DNA from: Paeniglutamicibacter cryotolerans
Lineage (GTDB): Bacteria > Actinomycetota > Actinomycetes > Actinomycetales > Micrococcaceae
Direction: 5' to 3'
Length of the DNA: 64,000 bases
Assembly (NCBI RefSeq): GCF_014190875.1
Contig: NZ_JACHVS010000001.1
Coordinates: 2,356,001 to 2,420,000, forward strand
The notes beneath the pieces were generated by a model. It saw only the letters and a program-made list of their open reading frames with translations, did no database searches and was not told the origin of the DNA. A program made the translations under genes and the position numbers. Positions 1-12,701 of the stretch are shown here, one piece after another (position 1 is the stretch's first letter; each line of letters starts with the position of its first letter).

Positions 1-1
1 G

Positions 2-979
2 ACACTGGACCTGAACCGGACCCGGGTCGCGGTGGGGGACCGGGCTGTGGGCGGCATCGACGTGTCAAACGCCTCGGCGCGCCAGCTGGCGCCCTCCGTG
101 ATGGAACTGCCGGTGGGCCGGGCAGTTGCCCGTTTCAGGGTGCCGCGGCTGACCGCCGGACAAACGCACCAGGACCTGTTCACCATCCCCACGGCCCGGC
201 GCGCCGTGCTCTTGGTGGGCCCGGTGCGCACTGTGCGCCAGGACCCGTTCGGGCTGCTGCGCCGGGCGGTGCGCTGGACCGGTGCCGTCGAGCTCTTCGT
301 GCACCCGGTGACCACCGCGCTGGACGGTGCCTCTGCCGGTTTCATCCGCGACCTCGAGGGAGTGCCGACCCGCGACCTGAGCGACTCCGATGTCTCCTTC
401 CACGCGCTGCGTGACTACGTGCCGGGGGACGACCTGCGCCACGTGCACTGGAAATCCACCGCACGCACCGGCACCATGATGGTGCGCCAGTTCGAGGAGA
501 CCCGCCGCTCGCACATCGCCTTGTCGCTGAGCACTGCTGCCACCGACTACCTGGAGCCCGGGGACTTCGAGCTGGCAGTGAGCGTGGCAGCATCGATCGG
601 CCGCCAGGCCATAGCCGAGCAGCGCAAGCTCGACGTGCTGACCCAGACCGGGCCGCTGCGCACCGACTCGGGGCGCCGGCTGCTCGATGACCTGACCCGG
701 GTGCAGGCGGCCGACGGGTGCGCAGCGCTGGCAACGCTCAGCCGCACCACGGCCGATGCCGTCCCGAACGCGTCGGTCGCTTTCCTCATCACCGGCCCCG
801 GCACCACGGCGGCACAGCTGCGGGCAGCAGCCATGCACGTTCCACTGGGGGTGCGGGCCCTTGCCATCCGCTGCGGCGGTTCGCTGGAAACCGGCAGGTC
901 GGGCATCGGTGAACTGACTGTGCTCTCGCTCGGAGCACTGGATGACCTGGGCCTGCTGCTGCGCAAGGCAGCCGCATGA
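2..979 (+). CDS. DUF58 domain protein, 5'-truncated by the window edge
   Basis: The frame is open from base 2, so the gene begins before the window; the GTG at 32 is only an internal candidate. The visible part contains the DUF58 signature around bases 400-500 (residues RDYVPGDDLRHVHWKSTAR), followed by the usual von Willebrand-A-like half. DUF58 proteins normally sit beside MoxR AAA ATPases and transglutaminase-like membrane proteins. The next gene is indeed of that type and overlaps the stop codon by 4 nt (ATGA), so the two are translationally coupled. Its biochemical role is not established; a part in assembling or checking a membrane complex is inferred from context. A moxR gene would be expected just upstream, outside the window. 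Confidence 0.85.
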   Translation, partial: TLDLNRTRVAVGDRAVGGIDVSNASARQLAPSVMELPVGRAVARFRVPRLTAGQTHQDLFTIPTARRAVLLVGPVRTVRQDPFGLLRRAVRWTGAVELFVHPVTTALDGASAGFIRDLEGVPTRDLSDSDVSFHALRDYVPGDDLRHVHWKSTARTGTMMVRQFEETRRSHIALSLSTAATDYLEPGDFELAVSVAASIGRQAIAEQRKLDVLTQTGPLRTDSGRRLLDDLTRVQAADGCAALATLSRTTADAVPNASVAFLITGPGTTAAQLRAAAMHVPLGVRALAIRCGGSLETGRSGIGELTVLSLGALDDLGLLLRKAAA

Positions 980-3390
980 GGGCCGCCAGGACCACCCGGA
1001 CAGCCAGGACCACGACGGGTACCGGTTCCCCGGCACGGCGGCTAGTGGACGCCGGAGCTCTGTTTTTGGCACTGGGCGCCGGGATGCTGGGGCTGAACTC
1101 CACCTTCGCCGGGGATCCGCGCTACCTGCTTGCCGGTTTCGGTTCGATCGTGCTGGGCCTGGGTATCGCCTCCGCGAAGGTGCGGTTCGGGCTGGGCTTC
1201 GCAGCAACGGCCGGCATCGTACTGGGCACCTACGTGCTTTTCGGCACGGTGCTGGCCACGCCGACCGAGGCAACAGCCGGCGTGCTGCCCAACGCCGAGT
1301 CGCTGCGCACGCTGCTGGCCGGTGTGGTGCTGTCCTGGAAGGGCCTGCTGACGGTGGCGGCGCCCGTGGGCATCGGCGGGGGCATGCTGGTGGTGCCGTT
1401 CTTCTCCGGGTTGCTCACGGCGCTGGCCGCCGGGCTGGCCGCCTGGCAATGGCGGCGCCCCGCGCTGGCCTTGGTACCCGTGGCGCTGCTGTTCGTGCTG
1501 GGCATCGCCCTGGGCACCCGGGATGCGCCGCTGCCGGAGCTGCGCGGGCTGGTGCTGGTGATGGTTTCCGTCGGCTGGCTGGCGCATGTGAAGGTGCGGG
1601 ACACGGAACGGGCCGCCACAGCCGCCAGCGCCAGCGATCCCGGGGCCGAACGCTCGCTGCTGTTGAGGCGTGCAGGTGCCGGCGCCCTGGTGCTGGCCTT
1701 GGCCGGCGGGATCAGCGCGGCAGCGACGCCGCTGCTGGACACCGGTGCACGCTCGGTGCTGCGGGACGTCGTCGAGCCGCCGATCGACCTCTACGACTAC
1801 CCGAGCCCGATGATGAAATTCCGGGCCTATGCCAAGGACCTGGACAAGGAGGAACTGTTTACCGTCGCCGGGCTGCCCGAGGGCGAACGCGTACGGCTGG
1901 CGGCGCTCGACGCCTACGACGGCATGGTCTTCAACGTGGACCCGCGTTCAGGCGGGAACTTCTCCCCGGTCGGGGACAGCGGCAACGTCGGAGGCGGAGC
2001 GGGCACCGGCCAGCGCCGCGGATCCGGCGTGCTGGACATCGAAATCACCGGATACGACGGGGTCTGGCTGCCCGGTGGCGGCACGCTGCGCGGTGTCGAC
2101 TGGCACGGCCCGCGCGCCACGGAGCTGGCCCGCTCGCTCTACTACAACGCCGATGCCGAAACGGCCATCGGCACGTCCGGGATCCGTCCCGGCGACGGGT
2201 ACCGGGCAACTGTGGAGTTCCCGGCCAAGGTCCCGGACAACGAGCTGAAGGGCCACGGGTTCTCCACGCTGAGTTTGCCCCAGCTGGCCAACGTCCCGCA
2301 GGCTGCGGCGGGCAAGGGAGCCGAGTTCGCCGGCAATGCCTCGACGGCGCTGGGACGGGCCCGCGGCATCGAACAGATGCTCAAGACCAGCGGATACTTC
2401 TCCCACGGCAAACAAAACGAGGTGCCCTCGCTGCCCGGCCACGGGGCGGCCCGCATCGCCGCGTTGCTGGGAGCCGAGTCGATGATCGGCGACGACGAGC
2501 AGTATGCTGCTGCGATGGCGCTGATGGCACGGGAACAGGGCATGCCGGCCCGCGTCGTCATGGGTTTCTACCCGGAAACGTACGACGAGTCGGCAGCCGT
2601 GTCGATCACCGGTGCCGACGTCCACGCCTGGGTGGAGATGGCGTTCGAGAACGTCGGCTGGGTGGCGTTCGACCCGACACCCGAGCGCGACAAGGAGCCG
2701 ACGCCGCCGCAGCAGCAGCCGCAGTCGGTGCCGCAGCCCCAGGTGCTCCAGCCCCCGCCGCCGCCGCAGGACGAGGCACGGCTTCCCCCGGAGACGGCAC
2801 CGGATCCTCAAGAAGCACAGAACGAGGACAAGCCGCTGGAACTGGTGTGGCGCAACATCGGCGCCGTGGCGCTGTGGACGGGTGTGCCGGCGCTGCTGCT
2901 CTTCGCGCCGCTGGCGCTGATTGCCCTGCTGAAGCGCCGGCGCCGGAGCCGGCGCCACGCCGACGGCGGGCCCGGGGACCGCGTCAACGGCGGCTGGCAT
3001 GAGGTGCTCTCGCTGGCCACCGACCTGCGCGCCGAGCCCGACGACCGCGGTACCCGACGCGAAAACGCCCTGGAGCTGGCAGCAGGCTTCCCCGGGTCGG
3101 CCGGCACAGTGGTGGTGTTGGCCCGCCGGGCCGATGCCGCGGCGTTCGGCCACCAGGAGCCCGACGAAGCACAAGTCACCGGCTATTGGGAGTTGGTGGA
3201 CGAGCAGCTGGAACGGATGCGTTCCGCGGCCGGCTTCATCGGGCGCCTGCGGGCCCGCTTCTCCGCGCGCTCGCTGCGGCGCGAGTCCCGGCGCCGGAAA
3301 GCGGCCGCCGACGCCCGGCACGGCGGCGGGGTGTGGCGGCGGCGCGGCCCGCACCTCCGTAGAGTAGATCCAACAAAGACAAAGGAGTAA
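976..3390 (+). CDS. TgpA-like membrane protein with a transglutaminase-fold domain lacking the catalytic Cys
   Basis: An 804-residue membrane protein with about seven hydrophobic helices in the first 250 residues, a large extracytoplasmic region, a Pro/Gln-rich linker (about 575-610) and one more helix near 640-660 followed by a basic cytoplasmic tail. The transglutaminase core spans about 480-570. The His (H550 in DVHAW) and Asp (D566 in FDPTP) of the triad are present. The position that is Cys in papain-like transglutaminases (G-Y-C-E-Q-F-A) reads G505-D-D-E-Q-Y-A, so Cys is replaced by D507. Classical transglutaminase or protease chemistry is therefore unlikely; a binding or scaffold role is inferred. 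It overlaps the DUF58 gene (ATGA) and lies in the operon with RDD, FHA, PP2C and kinase genes. Confidence 0.85.
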   Translation: MRAARTTRTARTTTGTGSPARRLVDAGALFLALGAGMLGLNSTFAGDPRYLLAGFGSIVLGLGIASAKVRFGLGFAATAGIVLGTYVLFGTVLATPTEATAGVLPNAESLRTLLAGVVLSWKGLLTVAAPVGIGGGMLVVPFFSGLLTALAAGLAAWQWRRPALALVPVALLFVLGIALGTRDAPLPELRGLVLVMVSVGWLAHVKVRDTERAATAASASDPGAERSLLLRRAGAGALVLALAGGISAAATPLLDTGARSVLRDVVEPPIDLYDYPSPMMKFRAYAKDLDKEELFTVAGLPEGERVRLAALDAYDGMVFNVDPRSGGNFSPVGDSGNVGGGAGTGQRRGSGVLDIEITGYDGVWLPGGGTLRGVDWHGPRATELARSLYYNADAETAIGTSGIRPGDGYRATVEFPAKVPDNELKGHGFSTLSLPQLANVPQAAAGKGAEFAGNASTALGRARGIEQMLKTSGYFSHGKQNEVPSLPGHGAARIAALLGAESMIGDDEQYAAAMALMAREQGMPARVVMGFYPETYDESAAVSITGADVHAWVEMAFENVGWVAFDPTPERDKEPTPPQQQPQSVPQPQVLQPPPPPQDEARLPPETAPDPQEAQNEDKPLELVWRNIGAVALWTGVPALLLFAPLALIALLKRRRRSRRHADGGPGDRVNGGWHEVLSLATDLRAEPDDRGTRRENALELAAGFPGSAGTVVVLARRADAAAFGHQEPDEAQVTGYWELVDEQLERMRSAAGFIGRLRARFSARSLRRESRRRKAAADARHGGGVWRRRGPHLRRVDPTKTKE

Positions 3391-3394
3391 CCCA

Positions 3395-4594
3395 GTGGCA
3401 CAAGCCCAGAACCTGGTCAACGCCCCCGCGGGCAGGCGGCTGGGTGCAGCGCTGCTCGATGCAGTGCCGTACCTGATCGCCTACGGGGTGCTGCTGGCCA
3501 TGATCCCGGGGACGCTGGGCAAGGCCGCCCCGGGGCAGGCGGTTTCCGCCGTGGCCCTCGTGGGACCCTCGCTGTTCATGCTGGCCTACTCGGTCTTCCT
3601 CTGGGGCTGGGAAGCGAGGGCCGGTAAGACGCCGGGCAATGTGCTGCTGGGCATCCGCACCACCAACGAGGACGGTTTCGCCCCGGGGTGGGGCCGGGTC
3701 CTGCTGCGCCGGCTGGTCATCGCCGTGGCGAACATCGTGCCGGTGGCCGGTCCCGTCGTTGTCCTGCTCTCGAACCTGTGGGACGCCAACTCGCAGCGTC
3801 AGGGCTGGCACGACAAGGTCGCCAAGACGCTGGTCCTCGACGTGCGCGCCGGACGCAACCCGATCACCACCGGCGGGCTCTTCGGGCCTTCGGCCTTCGC
3901 TCCGCAGCAACCGGCGGACCTGTCCGCCCCCGCCGGGTACCGGCAGCCGGCCGCCGCGCAGTTTACCGGGCAGTTCGACGATCAGCAGTTTGACGCGCAC
4001 GGCTACCCGGGTTCCGCCGGTGCGGACGCCACCGGGGTAGCGCAGCAGCAGCCGGGCCCCATTACCGCAGTCCCCGGCGCGGCCGCGGCAGGCGCCGGAT
4101 CACCGGCGCAGCTTCCCCCGCCTCCGCCGACCGACCGGGATCCCGCGCCGGCGGATGCCGACCGGTCCTTCCCGGTGGCATCGAATGATTCCTCCGCGTC
4201 CGCGTCCGCGGTCCCGGACCATGAGGCCGAGGACACGAGGCTGCATGCGGCAGTGCCTGAGCCGGAAGCGGCGCTGCTGGCCTTCGACGACGGGCAGTCC
4301 ACCGTGCTTCTCCAGACTGTACTGATCGGCAGGAATCCGGCCCCGGCATCGGGGGAGGGACCCGTCGCGCTGTTCAACGTCGCCGATTTGGGCCGCTCCG
4401 TGTCCAAGACCCATCTGGCGCTCACCCTGCACGATGACCGGGTCTGGGTGACCGACAGGAACTCCACTAACGGCTCGGGCATCACCGGTGCCGACGGCGC
4501 CTTCCGCCCGCTGGAGCCCGGGGAGCCCGTACCGGCGCGCTTCGGCGACACGGTGCACTTCGGCGACCGCAGCTTCGAGGTGCGCCGCCCATGA
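3395..4594 (+). CDS. RDD-family membrane protein with C-terminal FHA domain
   Basis: Starts at GTG 3395 behind a good AAAGGAG at 3381. Residues 1-150 form an RDD membrane domain (AGRRLGAALLD near the N-terminus, about three hydrophobic helices). Residues 150-285 are a low-complexity Pro/Ala/Gln linker. Residues 290-399 form a forkhead-associated domain with the phosphothreonine-binding signature (SKTHLAL, then NSTNGSG). FHA domains bind phosphothreonine peptides, so this protein is a plausible membrane-anchored partner or substrate of the kinase encoded four genes downstream. Its last codons overlap the PP2C start (ATGA at 4591). Confidence 0.85.
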   Translation: MAQAQNLVNAPAGRRLGAALLDAVPYLIAYGVLLAMIPGTLGKAAPGQAVSAVALVGPSLFMLAYSVFLWGWEARAGKTPGNVLLGIRTTNEDGFAPGWGRVLLRRLVIAVANIVPVAGPVVVLLSNLWDANSQRQGWHDKVAKTLVLDVRAGRNPITTGGLFGPSAFAPQQPADLSAPAGYRQPAAAQFTGQFDDQQFDAHGYPGSAGADATGVAQQQPGPITAVPGAAAAGAGSPAQLPPPPPTDRDPAPADADRSFPVASNDSSASASAVPDHEAEDTRLHAAVPEPEAALLAFDDGQSTVLLQTVLIGRNPAPASGEGPVALFNVADLGRSVSKTHLALTLHDDRVWVTDRNSTNGSGITGADGAFRPLEPGEPVPARFGDTVHFGDRSFEVRRP

Positions 4595-5430
4595 GCGCAT
4601 CCCAGGCCGGGGGCCGCGGGTTCACCCTGCGCCACGGATCGCTGACCGACCGCGGGCTGCGCCGGGCCTTGAACGAGGACGCGCTGCTGGCGCTTGACCC
4701 GGTCTTTGCCGTGGCCGACGGCATGGGCGGACACGAGGCCGGCGAGGTGGCCAGCGCCGTTTGCATCAAGACGCTGACGGCTGCCGTGCTCGAGGCCCGA
4801 GGGACGGGAGTCCCGCTGGACCCCGAGGCGCTGCAGAAGCTGATGCACCTTGCAGATGCGGCGATCCGCGACGCCGCGCAATCCCGGGCCGGGACCACCT
4901 TGTCGGGTGCGGCGCTGGTCAACGAGCAGGGTGTTCCGTACTGGCTCGTGTTCAACGTGGGCGACTCGCGCACCTACCTGCTGCACCAGGGCGAACTGTC
5001 CCAGGTCTCCATCGACCACTCCGAAGTCCAGGAGATGGTCGAGGCCGGACAGATTACCGCCGAGCAGGCGATAGTGCACCCGCGGCGCAACATCATCACC
5101 CGCGCCCTGGGCACCGGGGAGGACAACGAGGCCGATTTCTGGCTGGTGCCCGTCAACTCCGGCGACCGCATGCTTATCTGCTCCGACGGGTTGACCGGCG
5201 AGGTGCGCGACGAGCACATCGCCGAGGTGCTGCGCAGGATCAAGGACCCTCAGGCGGCGGCCCAGGAACTGGTCGAGGCGGCGCTGCGCAGCGGTGGCCG
5301 GGACAACATCACCGTGGTCCTGGTCGACGTGCTTGCCGCCGAGCCCGAGGCCGGGGCCGAAGACACGTTCCCGCGCCACCTGAACACCACGGGGCGCCCG
5401 CGGATGACGCCCGAAGGAGCATCGGCGTGA
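4591..5430 (+). CDS. PP2C-family Ser/Thr protein phosphatase
   Basis: A 279-residue PP2C (PPM) phosphatase. Metal-binding motifs are intact: LNEDALLAL and VADGMGGHEAGE in the first 50 residues, SDGLTGEV about two-thirds along, and GGRDNITVVLVDV near the end. It resembles the actinobacterial PstP class but has no membrane helix, so it should be cytosolic. It most likely reverses phosphorylation by the kinase at 6974-8557. Coupled by 4-nt overlaps to the RDD-FHA gene before it and the FHA gene after it. Confidence 0.92.
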   Translation: MSASQAGGRGFTLRHGSLTDRGLRRALNEDALLALDPVFAVADGMGGHEAGEVASAVCIKTLTAAVLEARGTGVPLDPEALQKLMHLADAAIRDAAQSRAGTTLSGAALVNEQGVPYWLVFNVGDSRTYLLHQGELSQVSIDHSEVQEMVEAGQITAEQAIVHPRRNIITRALGTGEDNEADFWLVPVNSGDRMLICSDGLTGEVRDEHIAEVLRRIKDPQAAAQELVEAALRSGGRDNITVVLVDVLAAEPEAGAEDTFPRHLNTTGRPRMTPEGASA

Positions 5431-6977
5431 GCAGGACCCTTGAATATACGCCCGGGCACTGGTTGGCACTGGTCCGCGCGGACCGCGTGCTGATCGTGCC
5501 CGGCGACACCCCTCCGGACACGGTGCGCGCGCTGTGGCAGGCGCTGGCGTCCGCACCCGGGCTGGAGTGGGTGCTGCAGGATCTGCTCGGCGCCCACGGC
5601 ATGGACCTGGGCAGGCTCTGCCCGTTCGGGATGGCCACGCTGGACCCGGACCCGCAGGTGCTGCTGCGTGGTCCGATGGCCCTGCGCGCCACCTCTCCGG
5701 CCGGCGACACCGAGATCGATGGCTCCGGCGTCGGCACCTGGACCGAGCGCCGGATTACCTCCGCACACAGCCTGGTCCTGGGGCCGGTTCCCGTTCCTGC
5801 CACCGGCTCCGGCATCTGGTGGCCGCTGCGCGAGGGGATCGTGCTGACCGGCGGGGTCCGGGCCGGCCAGGCCACCTCGGATGCCGCACCGGTTCCCACC
5901 ATCAAAACGGCCACCGAACCGGTGCTGGCCGGCGAACCGGTGCCGTTCCCGCAGGCCGCCCGCGCAGCAGGCGATACAGTGGTCCCCGCATCGTATGAAA
6001 CCGAGGACGCTTCCAGCCACGGGCTCGTCGAACCGGTGAACCCGATGGAACCGCGCACGGCCCCCGATAGCGCACCCGGGAACGTTGCCGCGGGGGACGA
6101 CACGCTGCTGTCGGCGCCGAAACGCCCCCTTGGGACGCTGGCAGCCGCCGCACCAACACCACCGACACCCGCGGCCATGGCCGATCCCGATGACCTGGAC
6201 ACGATCCTGGGCAGTGCCGTCCTGAAGGTCGCCGCACCGGCACCGGCACCCGTGCCGATGCCCGTTCCGTCCACCCCGACGCCAGGGCTGATCGAATCGA
6301 CGCCGTGGACCGGGCCGAAGCCGGCCGCCGTCGCGCCAGCTGCCGCTTCAGCCGCCGCACTGCAACCACCGGCCGCACTGCAACCACCGGTCGCACTGCA
6401 GCCTCCGGCTGCGCCGGAGGGCGACCACGACGGGGACACCTTGCTGCGCGGGTCCCTTCCCGGGCGGTCCGGTGCCCCGGCGTCGGCATCGTCGACTTCA
6501 TCGGCGGGCCTCGACACGGGGCCGTTGGTCATTTCCCGCACCTGTGCCGCCGGCCATGCGAACCCTCCCACTGCGCTGCGGTGTTCGCGCTGCCCGTTGG
6601 TCCTTGAGGCCGAGGTCGGGGAGTCGGCACGCCCACCACTGGGACGGATGGTGCTTTCCGACGGGCAGCAGATCGAGCTGGACCGTTCGGTCATCGTCGG
6701 CCGCCAACCCCACAGCCCGCGTGCATCGAGTGCCTCCATGCCACGGATGCTCCAGGTCAGAAGCCCTTCGGGCGATATTTCGCGCTCGCATGTCGAGGTG
6801 CGCCTCGATGGCTGGCATGTGCTGCTGGTTGACCTGAATTCCACCAACGGCACCCGGCTGCTGCGCCCCGGCCAGGCACCGCGCCGGCTGGGCACCGGCG
6901 AATCGGTGATGCTCTTCGCCGGTGACACGGCCGATCTGGGCGACGGGGTCAGCCTCGGCTTCGAGGACCTTCCGTGA
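5427..6977 (+). CDS. FHA domain protein with zinc-ribbon-like Cys cluster
   Basis: Start taken as GTG 5427 (GTGA overlap with the PP2C stop, GAAGGAG at 5413); a longer open frame upstream only shadows the phosphatase. The 516-residue product has an N-terminal region of about 180 residues without a clear family, a long Pro/Ala-rich linker, a short Cys cluster (CAAGHANPP then RCSRCPL, about residues 371-390) resembling a zinc ribbon, and a C-terminal FHA domain (SRSHVEVRLDG, DLNSTNGTRLL). The linker contains an 18-bp tandem repeat (about 6354-6412) encoding AALQPP-type units. Probably a phosphothreonine-reading adaptor in the same signalling cassette. Confidence 0.85.
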   Translation: MSRTLEYTPGHWLALVRADRVLIVPGDTPPDTVRALWQALASAPGLEWVLQDLLGAHGMDLGRLCPFGMATLDPDPQVLLRGPMALRATSPAGDTEIDGSGVGTWTERRITSAHSLVLGPVPVPATGSGIWWPLREGIVLTGGVRAGQATSDAAPVPTIKTATEPVLAGEPVPFPQAARAAGDTVVPASYETEDASSHGLVEPVNPMEPRTAPDSAPGNVAAGDDTLLSAPKRPLGTLAAAAPTPPTPAAMADPDDLDTILGSAVLKVAAPAPAPVPMPVPSTPTPGLIESTPWTGPKPAAVAPAAASAAALQPPAALQPPVALQPPAAPEGDHDGDTLLRGSLPGRSGAPASASSTSSAGLDTGPLVISRTCAAGHANPPTALRCSRCPLVLEAEVGESARPPLGRMVLSDGQQIELDRSVIVGRQPHSPRASSASMPRMLQVRSPSGDISRSHVEVRLDGWHVLLVDLNSTNGTRLLRPGQAPRRLGTGESVMLFAGDTADLGDGVSLGFEDLP

Positions 6978-8557
6978 GCGCGCGCAGGCCCCCGGCCGAT
7001 CCGCCGCGCATCGCCGGGTACGACTACGTGCGGTTGCTGGGCTCCGGCGGTTTCTCCGATGTGTACCTCTACCGCCAGGACCGGCCGCGCCGGCAGGTTG
7101 CCGTGAAGGTGCTGCTGGCCGGGCCACGGACCGACAGCGCCCGGACGAGCTTCGAGTCGGAGGCCAACCTGATGGCCCAACTCTCCTCGCATCCATACAT
7201 CGTGACCATCTTCGAAGCCGATGTCACCGCTGCCGGGCACTCCTACCTGGCCATGGAGTACTGCTCGCGGCCCTCGCTGGAGGCCCGCTACAAGAGCGCG
7301 CCGCTGGGCGTGGACGAGGTGCTGGCCATCGGCATCCAGGTCGCTTCGGCAGTGGAAACCGCGCACCGGGCCGGCATCGTGCACCGGGACATCAAGCCGG
7401 CGAACATCCTGGTCACCGACTACAACCGCCCGGCCCTGACCGACTTCGGCATCTCCGGAACCACCGACGAGCCGGATGAGGACACCGGGCTGTCCATCCC
7501 GTGGTCCCCTCCCGAGGCGTTCGGTGCCGAATCGCCCTCCGGGGTGCGGATGGATGTCTGGTCGCTCGGCGCCACGCTCTACACGCTGCTGGCCGGGCAT
7601 TCGCCGTTCGTGCGCCGCGGCGGGGAAAATACGCAGCGCGAGCTCATCGGCCGGATCTCCAGCTCGGAGCTGCCGTCGCTGAATCGGCCCGATGTGCCGG
7701 CATCGCTGGAACGCACGCTGGCCACGGCACTGGCCAAGGATCCGGCACTGCGCTTTGCCTCGGCCCATCAGCTGGCCCTGTCGCTGCAGCGGATCCAGGG
7801 CGAGCTCGGGCTCTCGGTCACCGACTTCGAGGTGCTGGAAGACCCGGCCGGCCCCGCAGCGCCGGAACCCGAGGAGGGGCAGGCCACCCGGGTTCGCCGG
7901 GTCACCTCGATCGACCCCGAGGCCCGGGTCTCTGCCGCGACGTCGCGGGCGGCCCCGGGAACCCCGCCGGCCGTTTCCCCGGTGCGCCCTTCGCCCTTCG
8001 CCCCGCCGCCCGCGTCCGATGGCAGCGAGGCCGGGGACGCGACCCTCATGCGCCCGCGCCGTGCCGAACGGCCGGACCCCGGCCTGGTCCAGCCGTTGTC
8101 CCCGGCCCCGGTGACCGCGGCGGTGCACCGTTCCCCGGTCCGCCTGCTGCTGGTCGCCGGAGCAACCATCGCCGCGATCGTGGCGGGTGCCATCGTGGTG
8201 GGAAACATCGTCGGATCTGCGGCGATGGAGCCCCAGCCGGACGGGCAGCCGCTGCTCACCCAGCCCCCGGCCGACCCGCTGCTGGGAGCCGGGATCCCGG
8301 TGCCGAAGGTCACCGGCTTTTCCGCCAGCAGGGCCGAGGGCTCGGTCGATTTCAGCTGGAAGAACCCTGACCCGCAGCCGGGGGACAGCTATTTCTGGGC
8401 CCCGGTCTCGGCCACCGAAACCGGGGCGGACAAGGCCGTGAAGAAAACGGAAGCGGGCACCGCGCCGCGTCGGGGCGAGCCGACCTGCATTCAGGTCACC
8501 CTGGTCCGCAGCTCGGGCAGGGCCTCCGAACCGGCGCGCTATTGCGCCAAAGACTGA
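6974..8557 (+). CDS. membrane-anchored Ser/Thr protein kinase (Hanks type)
   Basis: GTG start overlapping the preceding stop. The kinase domain occupies about residues 15-275: glycine loop (LLGSGGFSDVYLY), VAVK lysine K45, catalytic HRDIKPAN at 137-144 (Asp139), DFG at 157-159. It is an active kinase by motif. A Pro-rich juxtamembrane linker follows, then one transmembrane helix (about 391-412) and an external tail of about 115 residues that contains no PASTA repeat; its FSASRAEGSVDFSWKNPDP stretch looks fibronectin-III-like. Together with the PP2C and FHA genes it makes a self-contained phosphorylation cassette. The external signal is unknown. Confidence 0.92.
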   Translation: MSARRPPADPPRIAGYDYVRLLGSGGFSDVYLYRQDRPRRQVAVKVLLAGPRTDSARTSFESEANLMAQLSSHPYIVTIFEADVTAAGHSYLAMEYCSRPSLEARYKSAPLGVDEVLAIGIQVASAVETAHRAGIVHRDIKPANILVTDYNRPALTDFGISGTTDEPDEDTGLSIPWSPPEAFGAESPSGVRMDVWSLGATLYTLLAGHSPFVRRGGENTQRELIGRISSSELPSLNRPDVPASLERTLATALAKDPALRFASAHQLALSLQRIQGELGLSVTDFEVLEDPAGPAAPEPEEGQATRVRRVTSIDPEARVSAATSRAAPGTPPAVSPVRPSPFAPPPASDGSEAGDATLMRPRRAERPDPGLVQPLSPAPVTAAVHRSPVRLLLVAGATIAAIVAGAIVVGNIVGSAAMEPQPDGQPLLTQPPADPLLGAGIPVPKVTGFSASRAEGSVDFSWKNPDPQPGDSYFWAPVSATETGADKAVKKTEAGTAPRRGEPTCIQVTLVRSSGRASEPARYCAKD

Positions 8558-8582
8558 ATACCAGCACCTAGGAAAGGACGAC

Positions 8583-11782
<3,200 letters not shown>

Positions 11783-11785
11783 ACC

Positions 11786-12610
11786 ATGGGCGCACCGGAC
11801 ATCGAGGAACTGCTGGCCATCGCCCGGACGGCGGCCGCGGCTGGCGCCGCCGTGCTCGCCGAGCGGAGCGGGGTCCACATCGACACCGAAACCAAGAGCG
11901 CGGCAGGGGACTGGGTCACCGGCTACGACCGCGCTGCCGAACAGGCGGTGCGCGAAGTCATCACAGCCGCCCGGCCCCACGATGCGATCACCGGCGAGGA
12001 ATACGGCAGCACCGTTCCGCAGACCCCCAGCGACTACCGCTGGTCCATCGACCCGCTGGATGGCACGGCGAACTTCGTGCGCGGGATCCGCTACTACGCG
12101 ACATCAGTGGCGGTGGCCGGGCCTGCGCCCGACGGCAACGGGGAAACCGCCTGGCTCGCCGGCGTGGTGCAGGCCCCGGCCTTGGGCCAAACCTACTGGG
12201 CCTCCCGCGGACGGGGCGCCTGGCTGGCTGATGCCGGCGGGGTCGGCCACCTCGCCGTGCGTCGGCTGCACGGGCCCGACCCCGGGGAAACGGCAAGGAT
12301 CCTGGCCAGCGGTTTCGGCTATGATGCCGAACGGCGCAAATTCCAGCTCGGCGTGCTGGCAGATCTGCTGCCGGGCTTCGCAAATATCCGCCGGATCGGC
12401 TCGGCCGCCCTCGATCTGTGCCTGGTCGCTGACGGAACCATCGACGCCTATGCCGAGTACGGCACCGGCGAGCACGACTGGTCCGCCGGCGCCCTGATCG
12501 CGGAGGAATCCGGTGTCCCGGTGCTGCGCCCGGAGTCCGACCCGGGCTGGCAGGCCGCCGGCTACGTTGACTTCTCGCTGCTGCACCCGCCCCGGGGCCG
12601 GGCCGGCTAG
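11786..12610 (+). CDS. inositol monophosphatase family protein
   Basis: A 274-residue Mg2+-dependent phosphatase of the IMPase/FIG superfamily. The metal-binding motifs are present: GEEYG, WSIDPLDGTANFVRG and the C-terminal EHDWSAGALIAEESG. It lies 3 bp after ligA and is probably cotranscribed. The substrate cannot be fixed from sequence; in actinobacteria, inositol-1-phosphate, histidinol phosphate (HisN-like) and 3'-phosphoadenosine phosphate enzymes share this fold. Confidence 0.9.
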   Translation: MGAPDIEELLAIARTAAAAGAAVLAERSGVHIDTETKSAAGDWVTGYDRAAEQAVREVITAARPHDAITGEEYGSTVPQTPSDYRWSIDPLDGTANFVRGIRYYATSVAVAGPAPDGNGETAWLAGVVQAPALGQTYWASRGRGAWLADAGGVGHLAVRRLHGPDPGETARILASGFGYDAERRKFQLGVLADLLPGFANIRRIGSAALDLCLVADGTIDAYAEYGTGEHDWSAGALIAEESGVPVLRPESDPGWQAAGYVDFSLLHPPRGRAG

Positions 12611-12665
12611 CGGAGGTCGCCACGGGGGACGGCCGCGAGGGAAGAACCACCCGGGAGAACCACCC

Positions 12666-12694
12666 GGGACAACGGAGAACGGGGGACGTACTCT
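12666..12694 (+). promoter_or_regulatory. candidate promoter of the gadB leader
   Basis: GGGACA (12666-12671), a 17-bp spacer and TACTCT (12689-12694) form a good -35/-10 pair. Transcription would start near 12701-12702, exactly at an ATG. Two copies of GAACCACCCGGGA lie just upstream (about 12644-12669). Confidence 0.45.
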
Positions 12695-12701
12695 GGGGAG
12701 C

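Noticed and set aside
65..1273. Long minus-strand open frame antisense to DUF58/TgpA
   Set aside because: Arg/Pro/His-rich translation without a domain; a GC-skew shadow of the real genes on the plus strand.
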